Shown: piece after piece, positions 29,696 through 38,008 of the stretch
Position numbering within the stretch: the stretch's first letter is position 1
How the letters are laid out: the number at the start of each line of letters is the position of its first letter
Source of the DNA: Bordetella genomosp. 10
Lineage (GTDB): Bacteria; Pseudomonadota; Gammaproteobacteria; Burkholderiales; Burkholderiaceae_B
Assembly: GCF_002261225.1 (NCBI RefSeq)
Contig: NZ_NEVM01000005.1
Location: 3,315,912 to 3,379,911 of the forward strand
Length of the DNA stretch: 64,000 nucleotides
Reading direction: 5' to 3'
Notes under the pieces: model-generated
What the model was told of the DNA's origin: nothing
Seen by the model: only the letters and a program-made list of their open reading frames with translations
Database searches by the model: none
Translations under genes and position numbers: made by a program

Positions 29696-29926
29696 GCGAA
29701 GCGATATCCAGTGTGGACAGGCCCCGGGAGCGCGCCAGCGGCCGCGCGCCTTGGCGACCTGCGCGAAACAGGGGTGGGACGATGCGCGGCCGGGTCCTAC
29801 GCGGCCGCAAGGACGGCCGTGTAGGGACTGCGCATAGGGTTGCGAACGGGGTTCCGAACAGAACGGCCGCAAACGCGCCGCGACACCGCCGGCGGGGATC
29901 GCCGGCGCCGCCGCGGCGGGCGTGCG

Positions 29927-31108
29927 TTACGCCATTTCGATGGCCATCGCCACGGCTTCGCCGCCGCCGATGCACAGCGTCGCCACGCCGCGCTTGCCGC
30001 CATGCTTGCGCAGCGCGCCGATCAGCGTGGTGACCAGGCGCGCGCCCGAGGCGCCGATGGGATGGCCCAGCGCGGTCGCGCCGCCGTGCACGTTGACCTT
30101 GTCGTGAGGCAGGTCGAATTCCTTCATCGCGGCCATGGTGACCACGGCGAAGGCTTCGTTGATCTCATACAGGTCGACGTCGGACGGCTTCCAGCCGGTC
30201 TTCTTGAACAGGTTGCGCAGGGCGCCCACCGGGGCGGTGGTGAACCATTCCGGCTCCTGCGAGTGCTGCGCGTGGGCGACGATGCGCGCCAGCGGCTTGA
30301 GGCCCAGCTTCTCGGCGGTGGAAGCGCGCATCAGCACCATCGCGGCGGCGCCGTCGGAGATCGACGCGGAGGTGGCGGCCGTCACGGTGCCGTCCTTCTT
30401 GAAGGCCGGCTTGAGCGTGGGGATCTTCTCCGGCATGGCCTTGGTCGGCGCTTCGTCGGTGTCGACCACGGTGTCGCCCTTGCGGCCGGCGACGGTGACG
30501 GGGGCGATTTCCCACTTGAAGGAGCCGTCCTCGGAGGCCGCGCGGGCGCGCCGCAGCGATTCGGTGGAAAAGGCGTCCTGCTGCTCGCGCGTGAACTCGT
30601 ACTTGCCGGCGCACTGCTCGGCGAACACGCCCATGGCCGTGCCCTTTTGATAGGCGTCCTCCAGGCCGTCCAGCGCCATGTGGTCGTAGATCGTGGAGTG
30701 CCCGTAACGGTAGCCCTGGCGGCCCTTGAGCATCAGGTAGGGGGCGTTGCTCATGCTCTCCTGGCCGCCCGCCACGACGACGTCCACCGAGCCGGCCAGC
30801 AGCAGGTCGTTGCCCAGCATGGCGGCCTTCAGGCCCGAACCGCATACCTTGTGGATGGTGGAGCACGCCACGTTCTTGGGCAGGCCCGCGCCCAGCGCGG
30901 CCTGGCGCGCCGGCGCCTGGCCCTGGCCGGCCTGCAGCACGTTGCCCATGATGACTTCGTCGACCTGCTCGGGCTTGATGCCCGCGCGTTCGACGGCGGC
31001 CTTGATGGTCGCCGCGCCCAGCTCGTGCGCGGCGAGGCCCGACAGGCTGCCCAGCATGCCGCCCATGGGCGTACGGGCAACGGATACGATGACGACGGGA
31101 TCGGACAT
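29927..31108 (-). CDS. Acetyl-CoA C-acyltransferase (thiolase)
   Basis: 393 residues, thiolase II length. Nucleophile Cys in KVCGSGLKAAM, the GGQESMSNAPY motif, the NEAFAVV segment with the active-site His region, and the second Cys in LCIGGGEAVA. In a leucine-degradation operon it would cleave acetoacetyl-CoA, the end product after acetoacetate activation. A related role in short-chain fatty acid or polyhydroxybutyrate metabolism is possible. It starts 14 nt after the ivd stop, so the two are clearly co-transcribed. Confidence 0.92.
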   Translation of the reverse strand: MSDPVVIVSVARTPMGGMLGSLSGLAAHELGAATIKAAVERAGIKPEQVDEVIMGNVLQAGQGQAPARQAALGAGLPKNVACSTIHKVCGSGLKAAMLGNDLLLAGSVDVVVAGGQESMSNAPYLMLKGRQGYRYGHSTIYDHMALDGLEDAYQKGTAMGVFAEQCAGKYEFTREQQDAFSTESLRRARAASEDGSFKWEIAPVTVAGRKGDTVVDTDEAPTKAMPEKIPTLKPAFKKDGTVTAATSASISDGAAAMVLMRASTAEKLGLKPLARIVAHAQHSQEPEWFTTAPVGALRNLFKKTGWKPSDVDLYEINEAFAVVTMAAMKEFDLPHDKVNVHGGATALGHPIGASGARLVTTLIGALRKHGGKRGVATLCIGGGEAVAMAIEMA

Positions 31109-31122
31109 AGTGGTCTCCTGAC

Positions 31123-32301
31123 TTAAGCAGTTTCGTTGAATAGTTCGCGGCCTATCAGCATGCGGCGGATTTCACTGGTGCCGGCGCCGATTTCGTATAG
31201 TTTCGCATCGCGCCACAGCCGGCCAGTAGGGTATTCGTTGATGTAGCCGTTGCCACCCAGGATTTGTACGCCTTCTCCGGCCATCCAGGTGGCCTTTTCC
31301 GCGGTATGGAGGATGAGGGCTGCGCAATCCTTGCGCACCTGGCGCACATGGCCGGCGCCCAGGCGGTCCAGGTTGCGGCCGACGGCATAGCAGAAGGCGC
31401 GGCTGGCCTGCAGCGTGGTGTAGAGGTCGGCCACCTTGCCCTGGATCAACTGGAATTCGCCGATGGCCTGGCCGAACTGCTTGCGCTCGTGGATGTAGGG
31501 AACGACGACGTCCATGACCGCCTGCATGATGCCCAGCGGCCCGCCCGCCAGCACCGCGCGTTCGTAGTCCAGGCCGCTCATCAGCACCTTGACGCCGCCG
31601 TTGACCTCGCCCAGGACGTTTTCCGCCGGCACTTCGCAGTCCTGGAACACCAGTTCGCCGGTATGGCTGCCGCGCATTCCCAGCTTGTCCAGTTTCTGCG
31701 CCACGGAAAAGCCGGGGAAATGTTTTTCCACCAGGAAGGCGGTGATGCCGCGCTGGTGCGCTTGCGGATCCGTCTTGGCGTAGACCACCAGCACGTCGGC
31801 GTCGGGGCCGTTGGTGATCCACATCTTGGTGCCGTTGAGCACGTAGCGGTCGCCTTTTTTCTCGGCGCGCAGGCGCATGCTCACCACGTCGGAGCCGGCG
31901 CCCGGTTCGCTCATCGCCAGGGCGCCGATGTATTCGCCGGAGATCAGCTTGGGCAGGTAGCGGTCTTTCTGGGCGGCCGTGCCGTTGCGGTGGATCTGGT
32001 TGACGCACAGATTGGAATGCGCGCCGTAGGACAGGCCCACCGAGGCGCTGGCGCGCGAGATTTCCTCCATGGCGATCATGTGCGCGAGGTAGCCCATCGC
32101 GGCGCCGCCGTACTCCTCGGACGCCGTCATGCCCAGCACGCCCAGGTCGCCGAACTTGCGCCACAGGTCCATGGGGAACTGGTCGCTGCGGTCGATTTCC
32201 GCCGCGCGCGGCGCGATTTCCGTCTGGGCGAAATGGCGCAGCGTGTCGCGCAGCATGTCCAGGTCGGCGCCCAGGCCGAAATCCAAGCCAGGAAGATCCA
32301 T
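31123..32301 (-). CDS. ivd: Isovaleryl-CoA dehydrogenase
   Basis: FAD enzyme oxidising isovaleryl-CoA to 3-methylcrotonyl-CoA (LiuA). 392 residues with the acyl-CoA dehydrogenase domains in order: [20 protein letters not shown] (N), [13 protein letters not shown] and [19 protein letters not shown] (middle), and the C-terminal four-helix domain. The catalytic Glu lies in [14 protein letters not shown], the position found in isovaleryl-CoA dehydrogenases rather than the C-terminal Glu of other family members; the end reads [16 protein letters not shown]. First structural gene after the LiuR-type operator. Confidence 0.93.
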   Translation of the reverse strand: MDLPGLDFGLGADLDMLRDTLRHFAQTEIAPRAAEIDRSDQFPMDLWRKFGDLGVLGMTASEEYGGAAMGYLAHMIAMEEISRASASVGLSYGAHSNLCVNQIHRNGTAAQKDRYLPKLISGEYIGALAMSEPGAGSDVVSMRLRAEKKGDRYVLNGTKMWITNGPDADVLVVYAKTDPQAHQRGITAFLVEKHFPGFSVAQKLDKLGMRGSHTGELVFQDCEVPAENVLGEVNGGVKVLMSGLDYERAVLAGGPLGIMQAVMDVVVPYIHERKQFGQAIGEFQLIQGKVADLYTTLQASRAFCYAVGRNLDRLGAGHVRQVRKDCAALILHTAEKATWMAGEGVQILGGNGYINEYPTGRLWRDAKLYEIGAGTSEIRRMLIGRELFNETA

Positions 32302-32442
32302 GTGTCTGCCTCCGGATACCCGTCCGCCGGCTGGAGCCCGCGGCGCGGCGTCGCGCTGTGCGACGGTGGTCGTTGTTCTGAAAACCTGGATCGTCTGGCT
32401 GGCATGATGCGCCTCGCCAGGCGCGACGGCAATGCTGCGCCG

Positions 32443-32474
32443 CTTATATTACGTTTACGTAAACGTAAGATCAA
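32443..32474 (-). promoter_or_regulatory. MerR-type liu promoter with palindromic operator in the spacer
   Basis: On the minus strand TTGATC (−35, 32474–32469) and TATAAG (−10, 32448–32443) are separated by exactly 20 bp, and the whole spacer is the perfect palindrome TTACGTTTACGTAAACGTAA. Overlong 19–20-bp spacers filled by the operator are the hallmark of MerR-family activation. The palindrome holds two overlapping TTACGTNNACGTAA sites. An alternative −10 (TAATAT, 17-bp spacing) is also readable. Confidence 0.75.
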
Positions 32475-32511
32475 GCGGCCGAGCGCGCGAAAAGCGCATG
32501 CGGGCGGGCGT

Positions 32512-32895
32512 TCAGGACTGGGCGCCCAGCAGGTCGCGGCAGGCCTTTTCCTGCGCCGCGATTTCCGTCAGGGTTTCGTCGATGTCCCGCCGCTGGCTTT
32601 CCAGTTGTTCCCGGTGGCGTTGCAGGACGGACAGGTATTCGCGCAACTGCGGCGCGGTGTCGCCCGGACCGTCGTACATGTCGATGAGCGAGCGTATTTC
32701 CGAGAGCAGCAGGCCCAGGCGCTTGCCGCGCAGGGCCAGCTTCAGCCGGGCGCGGTCGCGCGTGCCGTAGACGCGGTTGCGGCCGTCGCGGGCAGGGCTG
32801 ACGATGCCCTGGTCTTCATAGAAGCGGATGGTGCGCGGGGTGATGTCGAACTCGCGCGCAAGTTCCGAGATGGTCCAGGAGGGAGTCATGGGCAT
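32512..32895 (-). CDS. liuR: MerR-family regulator of leucine/isovalerate catabolism
   Basis: 127 residues: an N-terminal MerR HTH (TISELAREFDITPRTIRFYE, about 8–27) and a coiled-coil region with QRHREQLESQRRDIDETL for dimerisation. No effector-binding domain is added, as in LiuR. LiuR proteins are known to control isovaleryl-CoA and methylcrotonyl-CoA genes. Position upstream of ivd plus TTACGTNNACGTAA sites at both its own and the ivd promoter support this call. A second ATG at 32889 is an equally good start; neither has a clear ribosome-binding site, so the message may be nearly leaderless. Confidence 0.88.
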   Translation of the reverse strand: MPMTPSWTISELAREFDITPRTIRFYEDQGIVSPARDGRNRVYGTRDRARLKLALRGKRLGLLLSEIRSLIDMYDGPGDTAPQLREYLSVLQRHREQLESQRRDIDETLTEIAAQEKACRDLLGAQS

Positions 32896-32903
32896 TTTGC
32901 AGC

Positions 32904-32917
32904 TTACGTAAACGTAA
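32904..32917 (-). promoter_or_regulatory. Second LiuR-type operator, before liuR itself
   Basis: TTACGTAAACGTAA lies 9–22 nt upstream of the liuR start. It matches the unit that occurs twice, overlapping, in the ivd promoter. Autoregulation is inferred. Confidence 0.65.
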
Positions 32918-33035
32918 CTTATGATGGCCCGAGGAGGACGTCAAGCATGGCGCGTCGCGGGGTCGCAGTACGCCGCGGTATGTTGCGTTGCGGCGTTACG
33001 CTGAGAACCGGCCCTTAGACGTGGAGAACGCGGCC

Positions 33036-34103
33036 ATGAATCCCGATGAACACAAGTTGACCTACCCCTGGGGCGACGCCTTGCCCGAACCCGGCCGCGC
33101 CATCGACGTCGCCGACGGCGTGCGCTGGATACGCATGCCGCTGCCGTTCGCGCTGGACCACATCAATCTGTGGCTGCTGCGTGACGAGATCGACGGCCGC
33201 GCGGGCTGGACCGTGGTCGATTGCGGCGTCAGCCGCGACAACGTCAAGGCCCTGTGGGAGCAGGTGTTCGAGAACGTGCTGGACGGCCTGCCCGTCCTGC
33301 GCGTGCTGGTCACCCATATGCACCCCGACCACGTCGGCCTGGCCGACTGGCTGTGCCGGCGCTGGAACGCGCCGCTGTGGATGACGATGACGGATTACGC
33401 GCTGGCCTGCCTGTGGTCGCGCTCGCATGGGTCGGGCGCGGGCGGCGAGGCGGCGGTGGCGCACTTCTCGCGGCACGGCATGACCGATCCGGCGTCGCTG
33501 GACAAGCTGCGCGAGCGCGTCGGCTATTACCCCAACCTGGTGCCCTCGGTGCCCGAACGCTTCACCCGCATCATGCACGGCGACCGGCTGCGCATCGGCG
33601 GCCGCGATTGGCGCGTGATCGTCGGCTACGGCCACGCGCCGGAGCATGCCTCGTTCTATTGCGAGCAGGCCGGCGTGATCATCACCGGCGACATGGTGCT
33701 GCCGCGCATTTCGACCAACGTCAGCGTGTTCGACCACGAGCCGGACTCGGATCCCTTGAGGCGCTATCTGGAGTCCCTGGACGGCTACGACGGCGTGCCG
33801 GAAGAGACGCTGGTGCTGCCTTCGCACGGGCGCCCCTTCAAGGGCCTGCACGAGCGCATCGGCCAGCAGCGGCGCCATCATGCGGAACGCCTGGCCGAAG
33901 TCCTGCAAGCCTGCGCCCAGCCGCGCAGCACGGCGGACATCGTGCCCATCATGTTCAAGCGCCCGCTGGACCTGCACCAGATGACGTTCGCGATGGGCGA
34001 GGCGCTGGCGCACCTGCACATGCTGTACTACCAGGGCAAGCTCTCGCGCCGCACCGGCGAGGACGGCATCGTGCGCTTCCAGGCCGAGGCCGCCGCGCGG
34101 TGA
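33036..34103 (+). CDS. MBL-fold metallohydrolase
   Basis: 355 residues. The metallo-beta-lactamase metal motif is present as THMHPDHVGLADWL (HxHxDH), with a further His in GYGHAPEHASFYC, an Asp in ITGDMVLPRIS and a late His in VLPSHGRPF. A C-terminal helical region of about 90 residues (LAEVLQACAQPRSTADI) resembles the winged-helix tail of MBL hydrolases found beside acyl-CoA catabolic genes. It may hydrolyse an acyl-CoA or other thioester; not proven. Divergent from liuR. Start set at ATG 33036 (GGAG about 10 nt upstream). Confidence 0.82.
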   Translation: MNPDEHKLTYPWGDALPEPGRAIDVADGVRWIRMPLPFALDHINLWLLRDEIDGRAGWTVVDCGVSRDNVKALWEQVFENVLDGLPVLRVLVTHMHPDHVGLADWLCRRWNAPLWMTMTDYALACLWSRSHGSGAGGEAAVAHFSRHGMTDPASLDKLRERVGYYPNLVPSVPERFTRIMHGDRLRIGGRDWRVIVGYGHAPEHASFYCEQAGVIITGDMVLPRISTNVSVFDHEPDSDPLRRYLESLDGYDGVPEETLVLPSHGRPFKGLHERIGQQRRHHAERLAEVLQACAQPRSTADIVPIMFKRPLDLHQMTFAMGEALAHLHMLYYQGKLSRRTGEDGIVRFQAEAAAR

Positions 34104-34772
34104 TCAGCGGCTGACGGCCAGCCGCAGCGCCAATCCCACGAACACCACGCCCGCGCACGCGTCCAGCGCGCGGCGCGCGCCGGGCGAGCGTTGCAGCAGC
34201 GCGCCGGCCGCGCCCGAGCAGATGGCGATGGCGCTGAACACCAGCAGCGTGGCCAGCATGAACAGCACGCCCAGGAGAACGATCTGCGGCGCGGCGGGGC
34301 CGGCCTGGGGCGCGGTGAATTGCGGCAGGAAGGCCAGGAAGAACAGGACCACCTTGGGATTGGTGAGATTCATGATGATGCCGCGCCGGTACAGCGCGCC
34401 GGCATCCGGCGGCAAGGCCGCCCGCGCGCCGGCCTGCCCGCCCTGCGCCGCGTCCGCCGCCGCGGCGCCGGCCGCTGGCCGGCGTAGCAGTGAACGCAGG
34501 ATCTGCCAGGCAAGATAGAGCAGGTAAGCCGCGCCGCACAGGCGCAGGACCAGCAGCGCCGCCGGCCATGCCGCCAGGAGCGCCGCCAGTCCCGCGGCCA
34601 CCGCGGCCGTGTGTCCCACCAGGCCGGTGCACAGCCCCAGCACCACCATCAGGCCGGCGCGCCGGCCCCACAGTGCGGACTGCATCAGGACGAAGAGATT
34701 GTCGGGGCCGGGGGCGAGCGCCAGCAGCACGGCGATGCCGAAGAAACTGAGCAGGGTATGGAGATCGGGCAT
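34104..34772 (-). CDS. LysE-family amino-acid exporter (first of two)
   Basis: 222-residue inner-membrane protein with about six hydrophobic segments. The family signature LALAPGPDNLFVLMQSALWG is near the N-terminus, and the central motif MNLTNPKVVLFFLAFLPQF follows a cytoplasmic loop enriched in Ala and Gly. RhtB/LysE proteins export amino acids or their derivatives such as homoserine lactone. Its stop codon abuts that of the MBL gene (convergent, zero spacing). The substrate is unknown. Confidence 0.88.
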   Translation of the reverse strand: MPDLHTLLSFFGIAVLLALAPGPDNLFVLMQSALWGRRAGLMVVLGLCTGLVGHTAAVAAGLAALLAAWPAALLVLRLCGAAYLLYLAWQILRSLLRRPAAGAAAADAAQGGQAGARAALPPDAGALYRRGIIMNLTNPKVVLFFLAFLPQFTAPQAGPAAPQIVLLGVLFMLATLLVFSAIAICSGAAGALLQRSPGARRALDACAGVVFVGLALRLAVSR

Positions 34773-34991
34773 GATGCCGTGATGATAGCCGCGGACCGGC
34801 GCGGCCTTCATGGCCTTCGTCGCCTTCGGGGCCGAAGCGCCGTCTGGCGCGGCACAGACCGGCGGCCATCCCGCCACGGATTTGCTTATTGCCCGCGCGC
34901 GCGCCGCGGCAATCGATCCGGGGCGCGATCCTGGGTACTATAGGCCCCTGATCCTTTCCCGCATCGCCCACGAAAACGCGACATACACGCC

Positions 34992-36197
34992 ATGGCTTCC
35001 TCGTCTTCCAAGCATCTCGAAACGCAGTTGCAACACATCGGCACCGCCGACTTCGATCCGGACACGGGCTCGGCGCCCGTCGCGCTGCCTTCCATGCGGA
35101 CCAGCACGGTGCGCTTCCGCGACCTGTCGGCCCTGGAGGACGCGCAGCGGCGCAAAGGCAGGGGCGAACGCGCCGTGACCTATGGCCGCATGGGCATGGA
35201 CACCCACATCGCGCTGGAAGATGCCTTCAAGCGCCTCGAAGGCGGCGAGCAGGCCTACCTTGCGTCGTCCGGCCTGTCTGCCATCACGCTGACCTTCATG
35301 GCCTTCCTGTCCGCCGGCGACCACGCGCTGGTGTCGGACAACGTCTACGGTCCCGTGCGCCTGCTCGACCAGGAAGTGCTGCGCCGCATGGGCATCGAGA
35401 TCACGTATTTCGCGCCGAACCGGGAGGAAATCGACGGCCTGGTGCGGCCCAACACCAAGCTGCTGTACGTGGAATCGCCCGGCTCGCTGCTGTTCGAGAT
35501 GCTGGACATTCCCGCGCTGGCGCGCCAGGCGCGGCGCCACGACCTGGTGCTGGCGGTGGACAACACCTGGGGCTCCGGCTACATCTATCAGCCCCTGAAG
35601 CTGGGCGCGCAGGTATCCGTGGTGGCCGGCACCAAGTACGTGGGCGGCCATTCCGACCTGATGCTGGGTGCGGTGGTGACCAACGACGCGGACATCGGCC
35701 TGCGCCTGAACAAGACCCAGTACGCCATGGGCTATTCCATCAGCGCCGACGACGCCTGGCTGGCCCTGCGCGGCGTGCGCACGCTGCCGGTGCGCATGGC
35801 GCAGCATGCCCGCCACGCGATGCAGGTCTGCGCCTGGCTGCAGGCGCGGCCCGAAGTGGCCCGCATCTATCATCCCGCCTGGCCCTCCGACGCCGGCCAT
35901 GCCTTGTGGCAGCGCGACTGCACCGGCTCGAACGGCATGCTGGCGGCCGCCCTCAAGTTGACGCCCGCGCAGGCCCGCCGCTTCGTCGACGCCCTGCAAC
36001 TATTCGGCATCGGCTTCTCGTGGGGCGGCTACGAAAGCCTGGTCCAACTGGTCGACGCCGGCACCCTGCAATCCCACCGCTACTGGGACCAGGACAACGC
36101 CGCCCTCGTCCGCCTGCACATCGGCCTGGAAGCCCCGGAAGACATCATCGCCGACCTGGCCCAAGCCCTCGACGCCGCGCAAAACGCGTCTGCCTGA
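34992..36197 (+). CDS. metC: Cystathionine beta-lyase
   Basis: PLP enzyme of methionine synthesis (cystathionine to homocysteine, pyruvate and ammonia). 401 residues of the Cys/Met-metabolism family: VTYGRMGMDTHIALEDAFK, YLASSGLSAITLTFMAFL, the PLP-ring Asp in LAVDNTWGSGY, and the Schiff-base Lys in VVAGTKYVGGHSD. The STKYIGGHSD-like form with TWGSGYIYQP fits beta- rather than gamma-lyases; close relatives can also act as cysteine desulfhydrases. A hairpin follows the gene. Confidence 0.9.
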   Translation: MASSSSKHLETQLQHIGTADFDPDTGSAPVALPSMRTSTVRFRDLSALEDAQRRKGRGERAVTYGRMGMDTHIALEDAFKRLEGGEQAYLASSGLSAITLTFMAFLSAGDHALVSDNVYGPVRLLDQEVLRRMGIEITYFAPNREEIDGLVRPNTKLLYVESPGSLLFEMLDIPALARQARRHDLVLAVDNTWGSGYIYQPLKLGAQVSVVAGTKYVGGHSDLMLGAVVTNDADIGLRLNKTQYAMGYSISADDAWLALRGVRTLPVRMAQHARHAMQVCAWLQARPEVARIYHPAWPSDAGHALWQRDCTGSNGMLAAALKLTPAQARRFVDALQLFGIGFSWGGYESLVQLVDAGTLQSHRYWDQDNAALVRLHIGLEAPEDIIADLAQALDAAQNASA

Positions 36198-36200
36198 AAA

Positions 36201-36238
36201 AAGAAGCGGAGCCGCACCCCAGCGCGCCTCCGCTTCTT
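36201..36238 (+). terminator. Hairpin after metC
   Basis: AAGAAGCGGAG and CTCCGCTTCTT (11-bp stem, 16-nt loop) begin a few nt after the metC stop. The T-run is short, so termination may be partial. Confidence 0.6.
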
Positions 36239-36328
36239 CACTGTCCAATCCTAAGATCCGTGACTCGACCAAGATTCCGCGTGGTTTAAGTTGTCCCTGA
36301 TCTCATTTAAGGACTCCACCCAATCGCA

Positions 36329-36407
36329 GACACCGCGGATCCGGGTCTCCCGGTCCGCTGGTGTCGCCCCCCTGGGGGGGCCGCGCTCCGCGCGGTACGG
36401 GGGGGCC
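36329..36407. repeat. Composite inverted repeats in the metC–dsbA spacer
   Basis: An imperfect long stem (GACACCGCGGATCCGGG against CCCGGTCCGCTGGTGTC) is followed by GCCCCCC/GGGGGGGC and CCGCGC/GCGCGG elements. It resembles GC-rich intergenic repeat units, like the one at 41668–41772. It abuts the dsbA stop and may end that transcript. Confidence 0.4.
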
Positions 36408-37031
36408 TCACCTAGCCATGGGAATCAGCTTGTCCACCTCGGCGAGCGCGCCTTCGTAGCTATTGCCGGCCAGCACCGGCGAGGTCAGGAACTTGCCGCC
36501 CACGCCGAACGACGGGGTGCCGTCGATGTGATAGGCCTCGGCCAACTGGTCGGCGCGCTGGACTTCGGTCTGCACCGTGAAGGAATCGAACACCGAGTCG
36601 AACTTGGCGCGATCCACGCCCTGCTCCGCGGCCCAGTCGCCGATCGACTTCTTGTCGAACAGGCGCTTGTGATCCACGTGCAGCGCGGCGAAGAACTTGG
36701 GATGCAGGTCGGGACGGCCCAGCGCTTCCAGCGTGTAATACAGTTGCTGCATCGGCTTCATGGCGGCGTTGAAGGCCACCGGCACCTGCTTGAGCACCAC
36801 ATCCGGCGGCGCGGTCTTGGCCCAGTTCAGCACCATGGGCTCCATGGCGTTGCAGTGCGGGCAGCTATAGGCGAAGAATTCCAGGACCTCGATCTTCCCC
36901 GGGGTGTCCGAGGGCCGCGGCGGATTGACCACCACGTAAGCCTGGCTGCCCTGGGCATGGCTGAGGGGCGCGAACAGCGTGGTGGCCGCGAGGGCGGTGG
37001 CGGCCAGCAGGCGGGCAAGCAATTTGGTCAT
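36408..37031 (-). CDS. dsbA: Thiol:disulfide interchange protein DsbA
   Basis: Periplasmic oxidase that puts disulfides into exported proteins. 207 residues: signal peptide 1–26 (cleavage after SHA), thioredoxin-fold active site [13 protein letters not shown] with Cys57 and Cys60, and the cis-Pro loop [11 protein letters not shown] at about 170. The CPHC dipeptide is the DsbA form. It follows a SPOR protein and argS on the same strand, with a 200-nt gap that suggests its own promoter. Possible clients in this window include the two four-cysteine proteins near 60 kb. Confidence 0.95.
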   Translation of the reverse strand: MTKLLARLLAATALAATTLFAPLSHAQGSQAYVVVNPPRPSDTPGKIEVLEFFAYSCPHCNAMEPMVLNWAKTAPPDVVLKQVPVAFNAAMKPMQQLYYTLEALGRPDLHPKFFAALHVDHKRLFDKKSIGDWAAEQGVDRAKFDSVFDSFTVQTEVQRADQLAEAYHIDGTPSFGVGGKFLTSPVLAGNSYEGALAEVDKLIPMAR

Positions 37032-37231
37032 GTCAGTCGGGTTCCGGGGAAGTTGTATCAGCAAAAAATGGAATCAGCCTAGGCATCGTGGGCCAGAGCG
37101 CGAATTAGCTAAGAGACCGTGAATCGCGGCCGGAGTTCCTGGCCCGCGGCGGGGCCAGGGCGGCGCGCCCCTCCCGTCGCCGCGCGAATCTCCCCCGAGG
37201 AGGGATTCGCGCTTGGGGCGGCCCATCCCGC

Positions 37232-38002
37232 TCATTGGCGCATGACCGCCACTTCGATCTTGCTTTCGCCCAGGCGCGCGCGCGCCCGGTTCATGTCGTC
37301 GAGCCGGTTGAAGGGGCCGACCCGCACGCGGTGCAGCGTCTTGCCGTTGACCTCCGCGCGCTGCACGGCCACCGGCAGGCCCAGCAGGATGATGCGCGCC
37401 TTCATGGCCTCCGCCTCGTCCGCGCCGCGATAGGCGCCCGCCTGCAGGTAATAGGCGCCCTTGCCGTCCTTCGCATCCTTGGCGGCCGCCGCGGGGGCCG
37501 TGGGCGCATTGCTGGCCACGACCGCCGGCGCCTTGGCCGCGGGCTTCTCAGGCGCCTTGTCGCGCGCCTTCTCGGCGGGTTTGGCAGCGGCGGGCTTGTC
37601 GGCCGCGCCGCGCGCGCTCAGGGCCTCGTCGGACGGCAGGGTGGCGATCAGCGCCCCCAGGTCGTCCGGCTGCTGCGGGTTGGACGGCGCGGCCTGCGGG
37701 GTCGGCTGCGCGCCCGGCACCGGCGCCGGCGTCGTGGCGGTGGGGCCGCTGGGGGCCGTGCCCGCGGGGCCGTCGCGTCCGTACAGCCCGGCATTGGGAT
37801 CGGGCGCGGTGCGCACGTCCGGCAAGGCCTTCTGGTCGGCGTCGCGGGTGGCGCGGTCGACGAAGGGCACGGGCGCGCGCGTGACGTAGAAGGCCACGCC
37901 GGCGGCCACGATCAGGCCGATCAGCAGGCCGGCCAGGATGCCGTAGAGGGTGCTGCCGCGTTCGGATTTGCGCCGGGCGGCGGGTTTGCGTTTGGTCGCC
38001 AT
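37232..38002 (-). CDS. SPOR-domain cell-division-type protein
   Basis: 256 residues, bitopic: basic N-terminus (MATKRKPAARRKSERG), one membrane segment at about 20–42 (LYGILAGLLIGLIVAAGVAF), a long low-complexity periplasmic linker rich in Pro and Ala (about 60–170), and a C-terminal SPOR domain (about 180–256; YYLQAGAYRGADEAEAMKAR, then HRVRVGPFNRLDDMNRAR) that binds denuded septal peptidoglycan. FtsN-like layout, but FtsN identity is not established. It starts 6 nt after the argS stop, so the two are an operon. Confidence 0.9.
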   Translation of the reverse strand: MATKRKPAARRKSERGSTLYGILAGLLIGLIVAAGVAFYVTRAPVPFVDRATRDADQKALPDVRTAPDPNAGLYGRDGPAGTAPSGPTATTPAPVPGAQPTPQAAPSNPQQPDDLGALIATLPSDEALSARGAADKPAAAKPAEKARDKAPEKPAAKAPAVVASNAPTAPAAAAKDAKDGKGAYYLQAGAYRGADEAEAMKARIILLGLPVAVQRAEVNGKTLHRVRVGPFNRLDDMNRARARLGESKIEVAVMRQ

Positions 38003-38008
38003 CTGGAT

